Shown piece by piece: positions 1-13,300 of a DNA stretch of 64,000 nt. The stretch is from NCBI RefSeq assembly GCF_035582795.1, contig NC_134374.1, forward strand, positions 26,303,798-26,367,797. The letters are read 5' to 3'. Origin of the DNA: Mycteria americana. Taxonomy: Eukaryota; Chordata; Aves; Ciconiiformes; Ciconiidae. The notes beneath the pieces were generated by a model. It did not search any database and was not told the origin of the DNA. It was given only the letters and a program-made list of their open reading frames with translations. Position numbers and translations under genes: made by a program. Positions within the stretch are counted from its first letter, which is position 1; each line of letters begins with the position of its first letter.

Positions 1-3000
1 AATGGCAGCAGAGGCAAAAACAACCAGGGAAGGAGGGGGGGTTGGCAGTCACCCGCTCTGAAGCATTTAATATTTAGTTTTCAGCTAATTCAGTCAAAAG
101 AGGTTATGAAATTATAATAATGAAATCTGAAGAGCATACTCCAAATGGCGCTTCCCCAGGAGGCCTAAAGAGCTCAAATACAAAACTACTGATTATTATG
201 CTTTTTAATTTGTAAGTTAACCCTGCCTTACCACCAAGGGAATGGAAAATGGCAAATGCGGCAACCCTTCTGAAATGGGCTCCAAGGGCAACCCTGGTTA
301 TTTTACATCCAACTTCCCTTCCAAGCAGCCCGAGACATAGGATTAATACGCACGTGGAGAAATACGATTAACTGGAGGAAAAGTCCAGACACCTGCGTTG
401 TAGAGAAAAGACCTCCTTGCCTGAAGGAGGCAACGTGGACAAGGAGGACCCCCTACGGACAGCCAGCTGGCGTCCCAGGAAGATTCCAGCTGGTTTCTCA
501 ACAGAGGCTTCTGAAGGAACCGAGCTGCTGCGGGACCGCGGGCGCGGGGCAGCCCGAGCACCCCAGGAGCGGTGGAGCCTGGCAGAGAGCGACCGGCTGC
601 CTGCTTTGCCTGTCCCGGGACAGCGTCAGTCTGCACGCGTAGGACACACGGACAACCGCAGCAGGGCTGTAGGCTCAGAGGAATTCTTCAGGGGAAACGC
701 TGCAGCAAAAGAGGAATAACTTAACTGATCTGAAATGAGGAGGAGCATTTTTCAACGTCGTGAAAAGCCTCGGGTTTGCTGAGCGATGCTGGGACTTTCC
801 TGAAGGGCTGGCCTTCAGGTGCTGGAAAAATACCGCGGTCTAGACACGTGGGTATGCAGCACCGCGCTTGCACCTCTACACCTTTGAGCAAACAAACAGT
901 TCAGGGGCTGTAGTGTCTTATCAAAATGCAGAGCTTGAGAAAATTGGAGCTTCAAAATCTCAGGTCTGAGGAGCTAAATAAGAGCAAAATCTCTGGGCCT
1001 TGGACCAGGCAATGCAGAATGATTTCCAGAGCCACTTGGAGCCTTAGATTTCTGTCATAATGGTGGACAAGGTAGTAATTTTCCATTTCTTTCCTTACTG
1101 GTACAGAATCCTAAACAATCCAGGCAAGAAGTAAACCCACAAGGCACCCAGCTAGCATACAGCTGTGGAATACAGCCAGCCAGCACCCTCTGTGGAGACT
1201 GCTCCTACCTTCAATTACTGGGCAAAGCATATTACGTGTGCAGACTTTGGCTCTTTTATCTGCAATATTTTGTACAACTTACTCAAATGGAAACGGTCGC
1301 ACAGTGCGAAGTTAAGGCCCATCAATACGCATTTCACTGCGGGGTAAAGCGGGGCAGATTTCTTCCTCTTCGCTACAATGTTAGTATACTGTTTTCTGTG
1401 AAAAGAAACCCCATAAATACAGATTTTAAAAAGGCAGTTTTTCCTCGTGTAGGTTGTTTCTTAAAAGATCAGGTATCCAAAAGAAACCAGAGAGCTGAAA
1501 CCGGGAATGAAGTCAGGCACTGGCCAGTCCCTGCCTCCCCTCCCCGAGGAGGCAGCCGGGGCTCCGCGCTCGGAGCGGGGCCGGCGGGAGGCTCCTCTGC
1601 CGGCTGCTGCCTTCCTCCGGCAGCGGCCACGGGTGGATTTTGCACCCTTGCTGCTCTGGCTTTTAAACTTAAGTCTTCTGGAACTGGGACTGGGGAACAA
1701 ACGCAGGAGTCAGCAAAACCGGACAGGAAACATGTGACGGCGTGCCGCCTCTTGTCGGCTCGTGGTCCTTTCGTCTCAGACGAACCGCCGAGGCTTGAGC
1801 CAGCTGCCGCCTCTGGTCTCTGACCACCAGCCTCGCGCTGCCTGCGCTCGCCGAGCCTCCTCCCGCAGAGGGATGCGGACGCGCGGCGATGGGTGCGCAT
1901 CCCTGGGGAGCGAACCCAGCCCCGGGCGCTCCCGCCTGGCCGGACACCCTGGCTACTTGCCCGCACGCGCTCCCGTTGGGTTTGTTATCTCCAGGGACGT
2001 ACCGAGCATTTGCCAACTTCTGCTGAACTCGGATGAAGGAAAAAACACGCAACCTTATTACACCAGAAGATTAGGTTCTCACAAAAAAGAGAGAAGACGC
2101 CTATTATTAGTGAGCACAGCCAGCAAAGCTTCCCAAGCTGTCGCACCGGCAGCGGGGGTCACATCTCGGCTGGCGCGCGGCAGGAGCAGCACGCCGCGTC
2201 CCAGCTATGGCCCTTCCGCCTGTGGGAGTTCTGCAGGGGTTCGTCCCCCTCCCCGGCCACGGTGGAAAGCGTTCTCTTTGCCACGGGGTTCAAACGAAGC
2301 TTCAAAATGTTTCTGAAACTCTCAGGTTTCCCTCCGGGCTCAGGGGGGCTCTGTTCAGCTGCTCGGTACCTGTCAGAACGGATGAGGGGCTGTTAGCCCG
2401 CCCTGGAGCTGAGGTACCTCTGGTGCAAGGAGAGGTTTCGGGAACGCCGATTTCCTTCCGTTCGACTTCCTTGCTCAAGGGACCGATCTAAATCACAGTC
2501 CTGTGGGGTTCCTCCCTTTCCAGATGCGAGAGCAAAAATTACAACCCCCTTTCCTGCCTTTGTAACGTTTTGCCGAGGAGAGGAGGCTCCGACGTCCAGC
2601 AGCTCTGCTGCTGCTCGCCGCACGTCCCGGCTTCTCCGAGGCACTGCCTGGGATACGGGTGAGAGGAGCGGGGCTTGGCGAGCGGCCGCTCCCAGGGCAC
2701 GGCCCGCCGCCTCCCGCCCGCCCTCCCGGCGCACGCCGCACGGCACCCGGCGCGCGCCTGAAGCCCTGAAACGCGTAACGTGAGGCCGCAAAGCATCCGA
2801 CGTCGAAGAGAAGGGACCCCCACGTTGCAGGAGTCTCCCGGTGGGCAAAACCACAGCGGCCGAGCGACACGCTGCTGCTGAAGGCTTTTCCCAGGAGGAA
2901 ACGCGGAGCAGGACTTCAAAGCCTTCGGTCGGCTTAACGCTGTCCTCCTCGCGCCAAGGCCCGCACCGGGACCTCTGGAAAGCTTGCCCGAATTGTCGGT

Positions 3001-4233
3001 TCATCAGCCGCCCCGGCAACCCGCCGCTCATGTCAGCGATGCTGGGTGACGGATTAATTTGTGTATTCGGGCTTATCCAATCTGGAACTCAGGTCCTATC
3101 CGGTTTTCTTCCAGTTTTTTTCCGGTCCTAGCTGGTATCTCAGTCAGAAAACTTCAAATTGAAAAAGTCCCCTCTGCTTTCCTCTCCCTCGACTGAGGCA
3201 CTTACCCTCGCGTGGCCGCGGGGATCAGGTGGATATATCTTTCAAACATTTTTTTCTTTTTCTTGTGACTATACAGTGCCTGGGATTTAAACGCACATGA
3301 ATGCTCTGTGTTTTCTGTTTCACTGATTAGCTCGGCAAGCGCAGACGCCAGACCCTTCCCAGAGGCCAATGAATGGCTGCAGAGGAGGAATACCAGGAAC
3401 CTCTCGTCGTTAGCTTAAGAATACGAGCACTTAAAACTGAAGAGACAGGCATTTCCTTTTTGTATAGAAGATGTATTGCCAAGTGCTGGGCCGGGGGAGC
3501 AGTTTTCCCCTTTCTATTCAGCTCCTTTGTGCTAATCATCAGGGTATAATCCAAGTGAAAAAGGACGGTGCAGGTCAGTGGCCCTGGTCACCGATGTGGC
3601 TTGCTGGGGTGGAGGGACGGCTGGCTTAGACCAGCCTAAACTGATTTGTGGACCTGAACCCTAAAATCCCTCTGTGACAAAGAGAGTCATCTGTTGTCAG
3701 CGTTGGAGACCTCACGTAAGAGCAGAGATACACCGCAGGGCGGGCGCCATCCGCTTCTTTTTGCAGTCTAAACCCTTCCATTCTGATCAGAACACAGTAT
3801 TTGCCTACCTCAGAAGAGCAGAAGGCACCGAAGTGGCTGTTACAGTTGCACGGGAGCTGCCAACAAAGCCGGGCGACCTTCTGCTTTGCTTGCAGTTCAA
3901 GTGATAAGAAATGGACAGCTTCCCCACGTGCGAGAAGCTCGTTGTCAGAAAAGATCTGCTAAAGCTACGGGGAGGTTTTGAGGCAGCTGTATGGCCACCT
4001 CCCCTGGCCACGGCAGCCAGCGCTTCCTGCGCCCGTCAGTCAGGGCTGCAGCGTGGCGATGGAGGCGACTTACAAAGCCACCCGAGTACCTTCGCTGCTG
4101 CAGTGAGGAGGATGGAGACCTCAAGCAGTGAGATTCTTCTGCCAGGCTGCTCAGCAAGCAATTTTCTCTCTTCTCTCCTTAGTATACGATTGGGATCATA
4201 AATGCTGACAACGGAATTGAAAGGAACATTTCA

Positions 4234-4254
4234 AAAAGAAAGAAAGAAAGAAAG
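4234..4254 (+). repeat. (AAAG)n microsatellite, about five units
   Basis: A short homopurine AAAG tract with no associated gene. Confidence 0.85.
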
Positions 4255-5446
4255 TATTGCCTGTATGCATGGGGAAATAGGAACAGCAAAACGATAGCAT
4301 CCCGCAGCTCAAACCGTGCCACGGAGCTTCTGGTGGCTCCTGCTCCGCAGAACCAGCCGCGCTCCAGCAGTTTGTCAGGAGCTGGGCTAGCGGCAGCTTC
4401 CTGCAGCAAAGCGGCAAAGCACCGCAGCGCCAGAGCACAGCATCCTCCCGGGCTCAAACTAGTTCAGCCTCACCTGCAGTTACAGCCAAGGGAAACTCCT
4501 GGTAGAGCACCTGCTAAGGCTGCAAAGCCAAAGACACAGCAGTCGATAAATGCCCGAGTGAAGATTTCTTGTGCAACGTGAATCCTTGCTGCCGATGTGC
4601 CTGTTTTATGATACTCTTCATTTATGCAGTCCGGTACTATTTCTCCATCAGGACTTCTGTTTCTTCTCCACCAGGAATAGATAATGTTTATTTAATGAGT
4701 GCTTTATCGATATGCAGTTGCTTTCTGGAGATGAGCTGCAAGGGCATGATGGAGTCTTTCTGCTGGATGACAGTCAAATTTCTTACACAGGCATTTTTAT
4801 TCAAAAGTAACTAGCTTTCTAAAAAAAGCTTTGAATCAATCTGTAGCTCTCACTACTGGATGCCATCGTGGAGACGCTGGGGTGGTCTGGAGATAAACAA
4901 TGAATATTCAAAACTTCAAATCTAGATTAAACGATGCTTTTTCTCCATGTTAGCTCATGCCTCCTTTTGAGAAGTCAATGCATTAAAATGAAAAGCTGTT
5001 AAGTGTAATAGTACTTCAAAGAGCTTTAAAATCATTTCAAGAAAACGTCAACCCCAGCGCGTGGCGAGCACTCGCCAGCCCCCCCGTGCCCGCTGCGGAC
5101 GCTGGGCTGAGCCAGCTCAGGCTCCCTGGCCCAGGCGTGGTCCCCCCCCGCGCCCTGTCCTGCCCAGGGTGCTGCTGGAGCTGCTCGCCCTCACCGACCG
5201 AGCGCGGGGACGTGCGCGGCGCGGCCCCTGGAGCTCAGAAATCTGAGCCAAGCGGTTTTGTGTTCTCCGGAAACATGACTGTCTTACAAAACCTGTTTCC
5301 TCTACCAAATGCCGTACACGGTACCAAAGAATATAAAGTTGGCTTTGACGCTGTTACCTGCGTTCATTTGCCTGTTTCTCAAAAGCTTTGAAATACGTGA
5401 GAGCTCCTTTTACAGACTGCACCAAAACACTCCCTTTCCTACAGGG

Positions 5447-5484
5447 CTCAGCAATTAATACTGACCTCAGCAATTAATACTGAC
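5447..5484 (+). repeat. Perfect 19-bp tandem duplication
   Basis: CTCAGCAATTAATACTGAC occurs twice back to back (5447-5465 and 5466-5484) with no mismatch. The identity points to a recent replication-slippage duplication, or to a sequencing or assembly duplication. Confidence 0.9.
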
Positions 5485-8400
5485 CTGAGCTCTCTGACAA
5501 GTATCGAACATAAAGGGAACCAGAAGACGCAGGGCAGCTCTTCACAGGCTGCGGAAGTGCTCTGGAGTTGCTGCAAGTGAAGTCTTCCTGGCTGCTTGGG
5601 CAGCGTTGGTAGACAAGAGATTTCCTGGGCACGTCCCCAGACAGCCCGAGGATTTGTTTCATTAAGGCGCCAGAAAAACACCATCCCCGTTCTTACCCGT
5701 ACAGCCCTGAGCCGTAGGGAAGGACTGTCCCTTTCTTCCCAAACCAGGAAAGACAGAAACAAGTTTTCTTGACAAAAGTATGAAAATGCATGAGAAGCCT
5801 GCAAGGATGGCCAGACGGGCATGGCGGTGACGCCGACCTGAACAGAACAGGGGGGACGCAGGGAGGGAGGAGGAACCTCGCTGGCGGCGGCGTGTGCTGC
5901 TCCTCCCGTCCCTTCCTTGGAGCTCAGCCTCGTTTGCTTCGTGCCCTTTAACTAACCCAGTCCACGTGGGTTTAGTTTTCCGTATCTGAGCACGTGCTTC
6001 GCTTTTAATGCTCTCTTAGCATTAAAAACGGCACACAGACATTGACCACCATGACCTCAAAAATCAAAAGTGAAGGTAACTGCAGATGAGCTGATCTGTC
6101 TGTTCATCAAGATGCCTTTCGAGATTGCAGACCGTATATCGTTTCCTTTAAAGGGTGCTAGAAAGCAGGATATTTTCTGATAATTTAAATTGTCCTTTAG
6201 GACTGTAGGCAATGGATTGCTACAAACTGTTAAATTCGTACCTCTATTTGCAGGCTGTTTCACTGCTGAAGGGAGATCATCGCAGAAACAAGAAAAGAAA
6301 TACCAACATAGGATTACATTGATTTTTTTTTTTTTAAACACAGATCAACATCTTTAGGGCTGGATTACTCAATTAGACAGCAGATGTCTTTCATTTTGCT
6401 CTTTTGGTGATCTAAATAATTCCTCTCCCTTCCAATAGTTCTCTGCTGCCCTGCCCCGTGTTATCTCCCGTCATCTGACCAAGCCACGATGTTCTGCTGT
6501 CCTCGCTCAAAATAGCGTGGTCCTGACGCGGGAGGAAGCGGATGATCTAACGCAGCGCATCACCACGCTCCCGGCCGCGCCGCAGCTCAGAGAAAGAATG
6601 ATGAGTCCAGATAAAGGGGAAAAATGTATCGTGGAGCTGCTAAGCGGAGAAGCGGTTTAGAGTCTAATTCTCAGAGAAGGCAAAATTGCTTGCTCCGTTT
6701 AGAGAATCTTTTCTCTTTTTCTCCTGAACCGAACGGGCTTATCCAAGGGGCTGCTGTTTAAAGCCCGAGGCTCCAGACTCGAGGAGCGGGTCCCAGAAGC
6801 CTGGATGCTTCCTCCCCACCGCGGGCAGCTGGGGGTAAGATGTGAAGGGCTGAATTTTCACGAGTTCTGAATCGGCATTTCCAAGCAGCACAAAATAGCA
6901 TCTTTCTGGGCATTGCAGATCATTTCTTTGGATAATTAGCGAGGCTAGCAGAGGCAAAAAGGGCAGCGTCAGCTGCCGCAGGACAATCTGATGCCACTGA
7001 ATTCTCACCGTACCACAGCTCTGCTCAGAGCAGCGACAGTCGTGAAACAGCCTTACCAACAACAGAGGAGAGGGGAATGATGGAGATCCACAGGAGGGAG
7101 AAACCACTTCATGACTTGGAAAGGCAGAGAAGAATAAGCAATTATACTTCTACGGGTAGCAAATAAGGCTTTTAGTTGCAAAGTGACATCTAACCTCCTA
7201 CTGAAACCCCTAAGTGCTTCAAGATGCGGGGACTGACACTTTGGCTGCATCTCTGTGACAAGCAGAGCCACTGGCAAGGTGCGGGCGCCGAACCGGGGGA
7301 ACCCAGAGACCCACGCCGAGCACGCCCAGACCCGGCTCTGCCTCCCCGCAGCCCACCAGCCCGGCCTCCGCAGCCGAGGGGGCCTCGGCCTCGCGGCGTT
7401 CCTCCTGGCCGCGCGCACGCCGGGCTCTGCCGCCCGCAGGGCCGGGACGCAGCCTCAGCCCTTCCTTAAAACCCCAGGGCCCGGGTGCCAAAAAAGCCGC
7501 TCGCAGGCGTGACTCCCCTGGGACATCTGCCGCGGTTGCCAGCAGGCGCGGGCGGTGGGGGCAGACGCGGTCCCCGCAGGGAACGCTTATTAAATACCCA
7601 ACAGCTCCTGCGCAAACCGGGGATGCACCAGGGGATTCGCTTCCCTTCAGGTACCGCTTTCCAGGGATGTAAATCAGGCTCCACCGAGCCCCAGGCGGCT
7701 TCATTTGAGCTCCTCCTGGTATTGAAGCTTACTAAAGACGAGGATGAATCTCTTTATTCTTCACGATATTGTGCAGCATAAACCGACTCACAGCTTTTAA
7801 GACTGTGAAGGAATTATCAGGCACCCAGGAAACGTCGGATAATCTGTACCTATTCTCATTTTCTATGCCCCTCTGGCAAGTCGCCCTGCAGTTTCCTGCT
7901 GGTATGGTGCTAAAAGAGAAGGAAAATTTTTTCCTTGTGAATCAGCACAACCAGTATCTTTTGCTTGTTTTATCTCGCTGAGTAATTTGTTCTTGGGAGG
8001 GAGAAAATTGTGCCCATAATCCCATGAAACATCCCCAGTCAAACACCCACAGACCCGAGGGAAGGTGAGCGGCTCTGGACTCGGGAGCCAAATGGCGAGA
8101 CAAATTTCTAATTACTCTTCCCCTCTACCAGCATTTGCTTAGACCCCGCTTAGACCCCTCTGCTGAGGTGCACGGGCAGCGTCTCCCGCAGCCTCGGGGG
8201 GGGCAAAGCACGGCGGAGCACCCGGACCCCCCGCGTCGGCTTGTCACGCGCTGCCGCTGCGGGAGCGGGGCCTGCGGGTGCCGGGCTGCAAAGCCGGGGT
8301 GGCGAGCAGCGTTCATTCATTGCAGAGAGACCCTTGCTGCTCTGCTCCGCCTGTCTGGAAAGCGAAGAGTTGCGGTGGAGGCATAAAGAGCAGGATGGGA

Positions 8401-9896
8401 CACGACAACTCCTCTGCCTGTGACCTTAGAAAAGGCTTATTTTTATTAACAGAGAATGAACGCAGACAAATGTTTCTTTCCTGCCAGCAGCCGTCTGTAT
8501 GGTTTTGCCGGCGTCGCGTGCATAGGCCAGGGGCTTTCTGCCCGGGACGCAGGAAGGCAGGGTGACGGACAACCCTCCGCGGGGCTCACAGCTTCGGGCC
8601 CTGGGTACGAGGCACAAAAGCTCTCGCCCCCTTCACGAGCCAGGGCTGCCGGAGGCTGGCAGAGCCGCCGAGGGCAGGGAGCCCCGAGGGAGACGTCTCC
8701 TCCGCGGGGCCTGGGTGCCCTCCCCGGTGCCGGAGCTGGGCGCTCCCCCGCGCGGTCCCGCTGCAGCGGCTTCCCCGAAAGAGGCCTCGGGACAGCGTAC
8801 GAAGAAGGATCCCACGGATCTCTGCTCGGGGCAAGGGTGGGACTTCTCCTCTCTGCCTCTGCAGAGGATCTCACAGCGACCGGATGAGGGAGGCTGCGTG
8901 CATTATGTTTATGATGGAGTGAAAGCAAGTGTCTTCCTGTAGCGGAAGGGATAAGGTCAGCAGCTCAGGTGATGAACAAGCCTGGGATCTCGTTCCCGGT
9001 CTGTCGCAGCCCCAGGAGCAGAGCCCGCCGCGCGGCCGAGCTGCGGGACCCGCTTCCCGCTCGTGCTGGCAGGGAAAGCACAGCAGAGCCCCAGCACACG
9101 CACCCCGCTCCCTCTCCTCTGCTGCGCTTGGGTGGTAGCGGGCACGGAGCAAAGCCAGGGGTAAAGGAGAGGTACAAGTTCAAGACAAATGCGGGCTGAG
9201 GGTTAAGCCTAGGTGCGGGCTTTGCTTGCTGAGGAGCGGGTGATTCTGTGCTCCCTGCGGCCCGAGCCATAAGCCAGTCTAGTGCGTTCTGACTTCAGTG
9301 AAAGTCTGGATCCCGAGCCAATATTAGCAAGAAACCCACACTGACATTGATGGTATTTTGTTCCTACCAAGCGTGTCTCTTGCCTCGGCACGTTCCTGGA
9401 TGCGAGGACAGCCGGCCTGGCCGTGCCACCGCTGTGGTGCTGGGGAGGGACGCGCCGAGCAGCCGGCGAGGGGCAGACCCACCCCACCACCCGGACGAGC
9501 CTCGCCCCGCGGAGCTGGGAACCGCGCTCCAAAGCCACAAATCAGCCACACATCAGGGTTCTGTCTTCTCGCGGCTCCCCGCAGCAGGCTCCCGGGCTCT
9601 TGGCCGCATCCTGCTCTCAGCATCCCCAGGCTTCACCCGCCACCAGTGCTTCCGAGGTGTGAACGGGCCGCTGGCCAGGCCCCGCCGCCTTGGGGGCGGC
9701 CGAGCCTCTCGGGCTAGCACCCCTGTACCGGGGTGTCGGGGGCAGCACGGGGCGCCGGCAGCTCCCGGTGTATGGGGGTGTTGGGGGCACCGGCGGCTCC
9801 CAAGCAGCACCCGCACAGCCCGGGGCGGCCGGCATCTGCCCCAGCTCCTCCCCAGGGCACGGAAGCAGATTGGGGTTTTAAAACGCCCAACACAGG

Positions 9897-9921
9897 GCTG
9901 GGGGATTTTAAATCCCCCAGC
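9897..9921. repeat. 25-bp near-perfect palindrome
   Basis: The arms GCTGGGGGATTT and AAATCCCCCAGC (12 bp each) are perfectly complementary around a single central T. Pairing extends outward with a G-T wobble and two further pairs. It lies inside a GC-rich patch and is not adjacent to any gene I can support. Confidence 0.85.
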
Positions 9922-10306
9922 TCTGCGGGACCGTCCGCCTGCGGCTCCGCCACTGCAGAGCCAGCTTTTGAGTTTCACAGCGAGCCTCACACCAGGCACG
10001 TTTTCTTTGAAATTCTGTCCCTTGCAGTTGTACCATTTCACAAAGAATTGTGGATTTCACAAGTGAGTTTATAACACTCCTCTTCCCCGAGAAAATGCAA
10101 CTTGACGCAAGCTGAAAGGGCTTTTAAAATGCTAATCAGGAGGAAGCTGGACTTTATTAGTCTTTATGATCACGTTAACCAGGGGATGCACGTTCTTTAC
10201 AAGGAGTTCGTCAGGAGTACTGCCATGGAAAACCACGAAGCTCAACAGCATGGGGAGATCCTTTCCCTTTGGGGAGGCCACAGGAGAGAGAGGCCCGGCT
10301 GCAGGG

Positions 10307-10336
10307 CAGCGCTGCTGTCCCCAGCGCTGCTGTCCC
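10307..10336 (+). repeat. 15-bp tandem duplication
   Basis: CAGCGCTGCTGTCCC is repeated twice without mismatch inside a GC-rich patch. It is simple slippage-type repetition. Confidence 0.85.
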
Positions 10337-13300
10337 CGGCCCCTCCTGCCCTTCAGACGCCGCTGGCCCTGTGGGACGTCCCCAGCTTCCCCCCTCTATT
10401 AAAAGGCAGCCAGGCTGAGCTGTCCTGTTACCCTCACCTGGATCACTGGGATCCCGTCCACATGAGCTCAGTCTCCTGTGGTGCTCGTTTGAAAGGTCAG
10501 GATCTGACTCATGACTCTAGTATGGCGGTATTTTTGGCTCCGTTTTAATCATTTTCTCCTGTATGTCTCATGCGCCGCCTGCCAGAACTTCTTGTCCTCC
10601 CAGTTATGGTGAAAATAGATTATTAGTAATAGCCTAATTCAGGAACTACTGTGGAATTATCGACAAACACAGAATCTAGTCCAACAATATGAATTCCTCA
10701 TTTATCTTCCTCGCTCCAGTGCTGGTACAGGGATAAGTGGTGGACCAGGCTTTTCACGTTAGCTGGAGGGCCGAAAGCAAGGGAGATCACTTTTGCCTGC
10801 TGCCACAAACATTTATCTCAAAATCCTGACGTTCAATGTTAACTTGCCAATGCAAAAAGGAAGACAAAAACCCCGTCACTAGGATCCTTGCCATTAACTT
10901 GGGGGTCTCCTTGCCATTTCCAGTGAAAGAATCAACGCTTTTCTGTCCTCTGCAGAAAACCAGTGCCCTGCTCCTTACACCCCCCGTCTCACTGCACCAG
11001 CCGTGGGCATTCCAGTCCACATCACAGGAACTCCCAAATCTTTTTGACATTAATTCATATTCCTCAGTCTAGGCCCATCATGCCCAGCTATTCCACTCCT
11101 GAGATCCCAACAATTTAAAAACTGCATTTCCTCTGCAGCAATTTTATTCCACATTAATAATGTGTCTTTTATGTCTCATTATTTGGCGAATGTTAATTCA
11201 TACCCAGCCCTCCTGTGAAGCAGAGAAATTGCTATCATTAACCTCATTTTATGGAAAGGAGAGAGTAGAGAAATTAAGTGATTTGCTGAGGGCAAAGAGG
11301 GAGAATCGGTATTAACGTGGGAGTAAGAGCTCAAAGGTCCTGTCTCTGAGCCATCCCTCTCCTCGGCATCCCGAGTGCCAGGCACCCTTTTTTGGGTAGC
11401 CAGCACAGAGACCCACATCACACTTTGCTCACATCTTCTCTTTCATGCCACGTAACCTTTTAAATAAACACGGGTTGCCCAGGCATTAGAACAACAAGGA
11501 AAGCCTGCCTCCCCTTCCTCTGCCGTCCGGCAGCAACGCGTCTTCAAAGCGTCTGCATTCGGTGCCCTGTTTCCTCAGCCCGAAGACGCGGCCGTGCCCC
11601 TTCGCAGCGAGAGCGGGCTCCGTCCATCGCCTGTGGCCGGGCGCTGGTCTCTGCAGCGGGACCGGCTGGGGCAGCACGGCCCCGCCGCCACGCACCGCGG
11701 GCACCGCGCGGCTCTGCCTTCGGCAAGGGTCTGCCGCGACCGCGGGAGCACGCCGGTACGAACCCCGCGCGTCACACCAAGGTGAAACGATAACGTCGTT
11801 CCCGACACGGTCACGGCTCTGACACGCGGAGTCGGTATCTCTGGTTTCCCAGAAGGCAGGGCTTTCTCGGCCGTCTTTATTTCTGCCGGGTGACGCGCTG
11901 GACACGCGGGAGCAGCTCGCTGGTTCCCAGCTGTCACAGGGCAGAGCCGCAGCGAACGTGCCGACAGTGCTTGACACTGGAACAAAACAAGCGCTCTCCG
12001 CAGCAATCGCTGGGCACCCTTTTTTAATGCTACATGGACTGGAAACTCCTATCTGGGCTGGCAGAAGCCTGGATTGCCAAAAACTACATCTCAGCCTGTG
12101 GAGGTGTCAGAAAAGATATTTTTGAAGTTCTGGACAAGCTCAGTCAGTGAAGTGCAATTACTATGAAAAACTGTTTGCACAGCAGATTGATGGTGGCACC
12201 CGCACAGGCTGCTGCGCTCCTCAAGCGCGGCCACAAGACAAAGCCCAGTGTGCGCAGCCGTTTGGGCACACGCTCTCCTGTTGCTAATGCCTCAGATATT
12301 CATTGAGGCTTGGGAGAGGGGGAAGTTATCTATACTGTACAACCAAGACACTTAATTTTCCTTTTCTGTTTCTCTCATTTTATTTTGGAGGGGATTTTAT
12401 TTCTCTACGGCATTTTTCCTGGTCTTCGGGTATGTGTTTAGCTTTCCAAGAAGTGTGTCCATTAAAAGAGTTTTCTTGTAGCCTGAGGTATGACTTTACC
12501 ACCAAAAACCCCTCTACCATAAAAATCACATTCACTGACTGATTGCTGAAGGCTGCGCACAATTAATGAGAATTCTCCACTACTTCAGACTCATGCATGA
12601 CTAGGGCCACGACTAGGGCAAGGGGAAGTATTTGAGACATGAACTGCTTTTTCCCCACGAAGAGGTGAAAGTTAAAATAGCATTAGTAACAGCAGAACTG
12701 GCTTGCAGCAGGCTTCCATTCCCAGGCTACCAAGAAACCCAAACACATAACTCATAGTAGTTTTGGTGTCCTTTTCAAATGCTTTAGTTTTTGTTAAGCA
12801 ATTTGCAGAAAATTGAGCAAGACTCCAAGAAAAAAGGCTTTCCTGATCATTCTTTGACTGCTTTGATACGATTTGTTCGCATTTGAACAGCAGCACTCCA
12901 CCTGGGTCACCAGCCCAGCCCGTCCCCGCTGCCAGCCCCCCCCGCTGCCGGCAGTGCCACGGCGGTCCCGGGGACATGGCCGGCGGTGCAGCGGGGACAC
13001 ACGGCCAGCGCGCCCGCAGACAAGGGTCCTGCCTGGAAACCCTGCTCTTTCTGTCCGTCCATCTTTCCTGCAGTTGGTTGTGCCCAAAGACATAAGAGAC
13101 TGAAAGCCGGATGCGTGGCAGGGTTCAGGGTCCCATTTTATCAAAGAACAGGGACGCGTATCACTGCTGAGCTTGCCCGGTCTCTGTTTCTGGATAAGTG
13201 CTCAGCCACCAGACTGGGACAACCAGAACAGGGACCCTGGAGCTGGGTTTAGAAAAGCAAGCGAGGTTTTGAACAAGTGTTTATCCTTGCCAGGGTCCCG

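Larger units (their letters stand above)
1..9896. other. Intergenic DNA, no supportable gene
   Basis: I see no coding exons with conserved motifs and no RNA gene. GC-rich patches occur at about 1500-2000, 2580-2800, 5060-5240, 7270-7580 and 8560-8800. They generate overlapping open frames on both strands with Arg/Pro/Ala/Gly-rich, compositional products. AT-rich stretches lie between them (for example 60-230 and 6060-6420). The only repeats noted are the 19-bp duplication and the AAAG tract. Confidence 0.7.
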
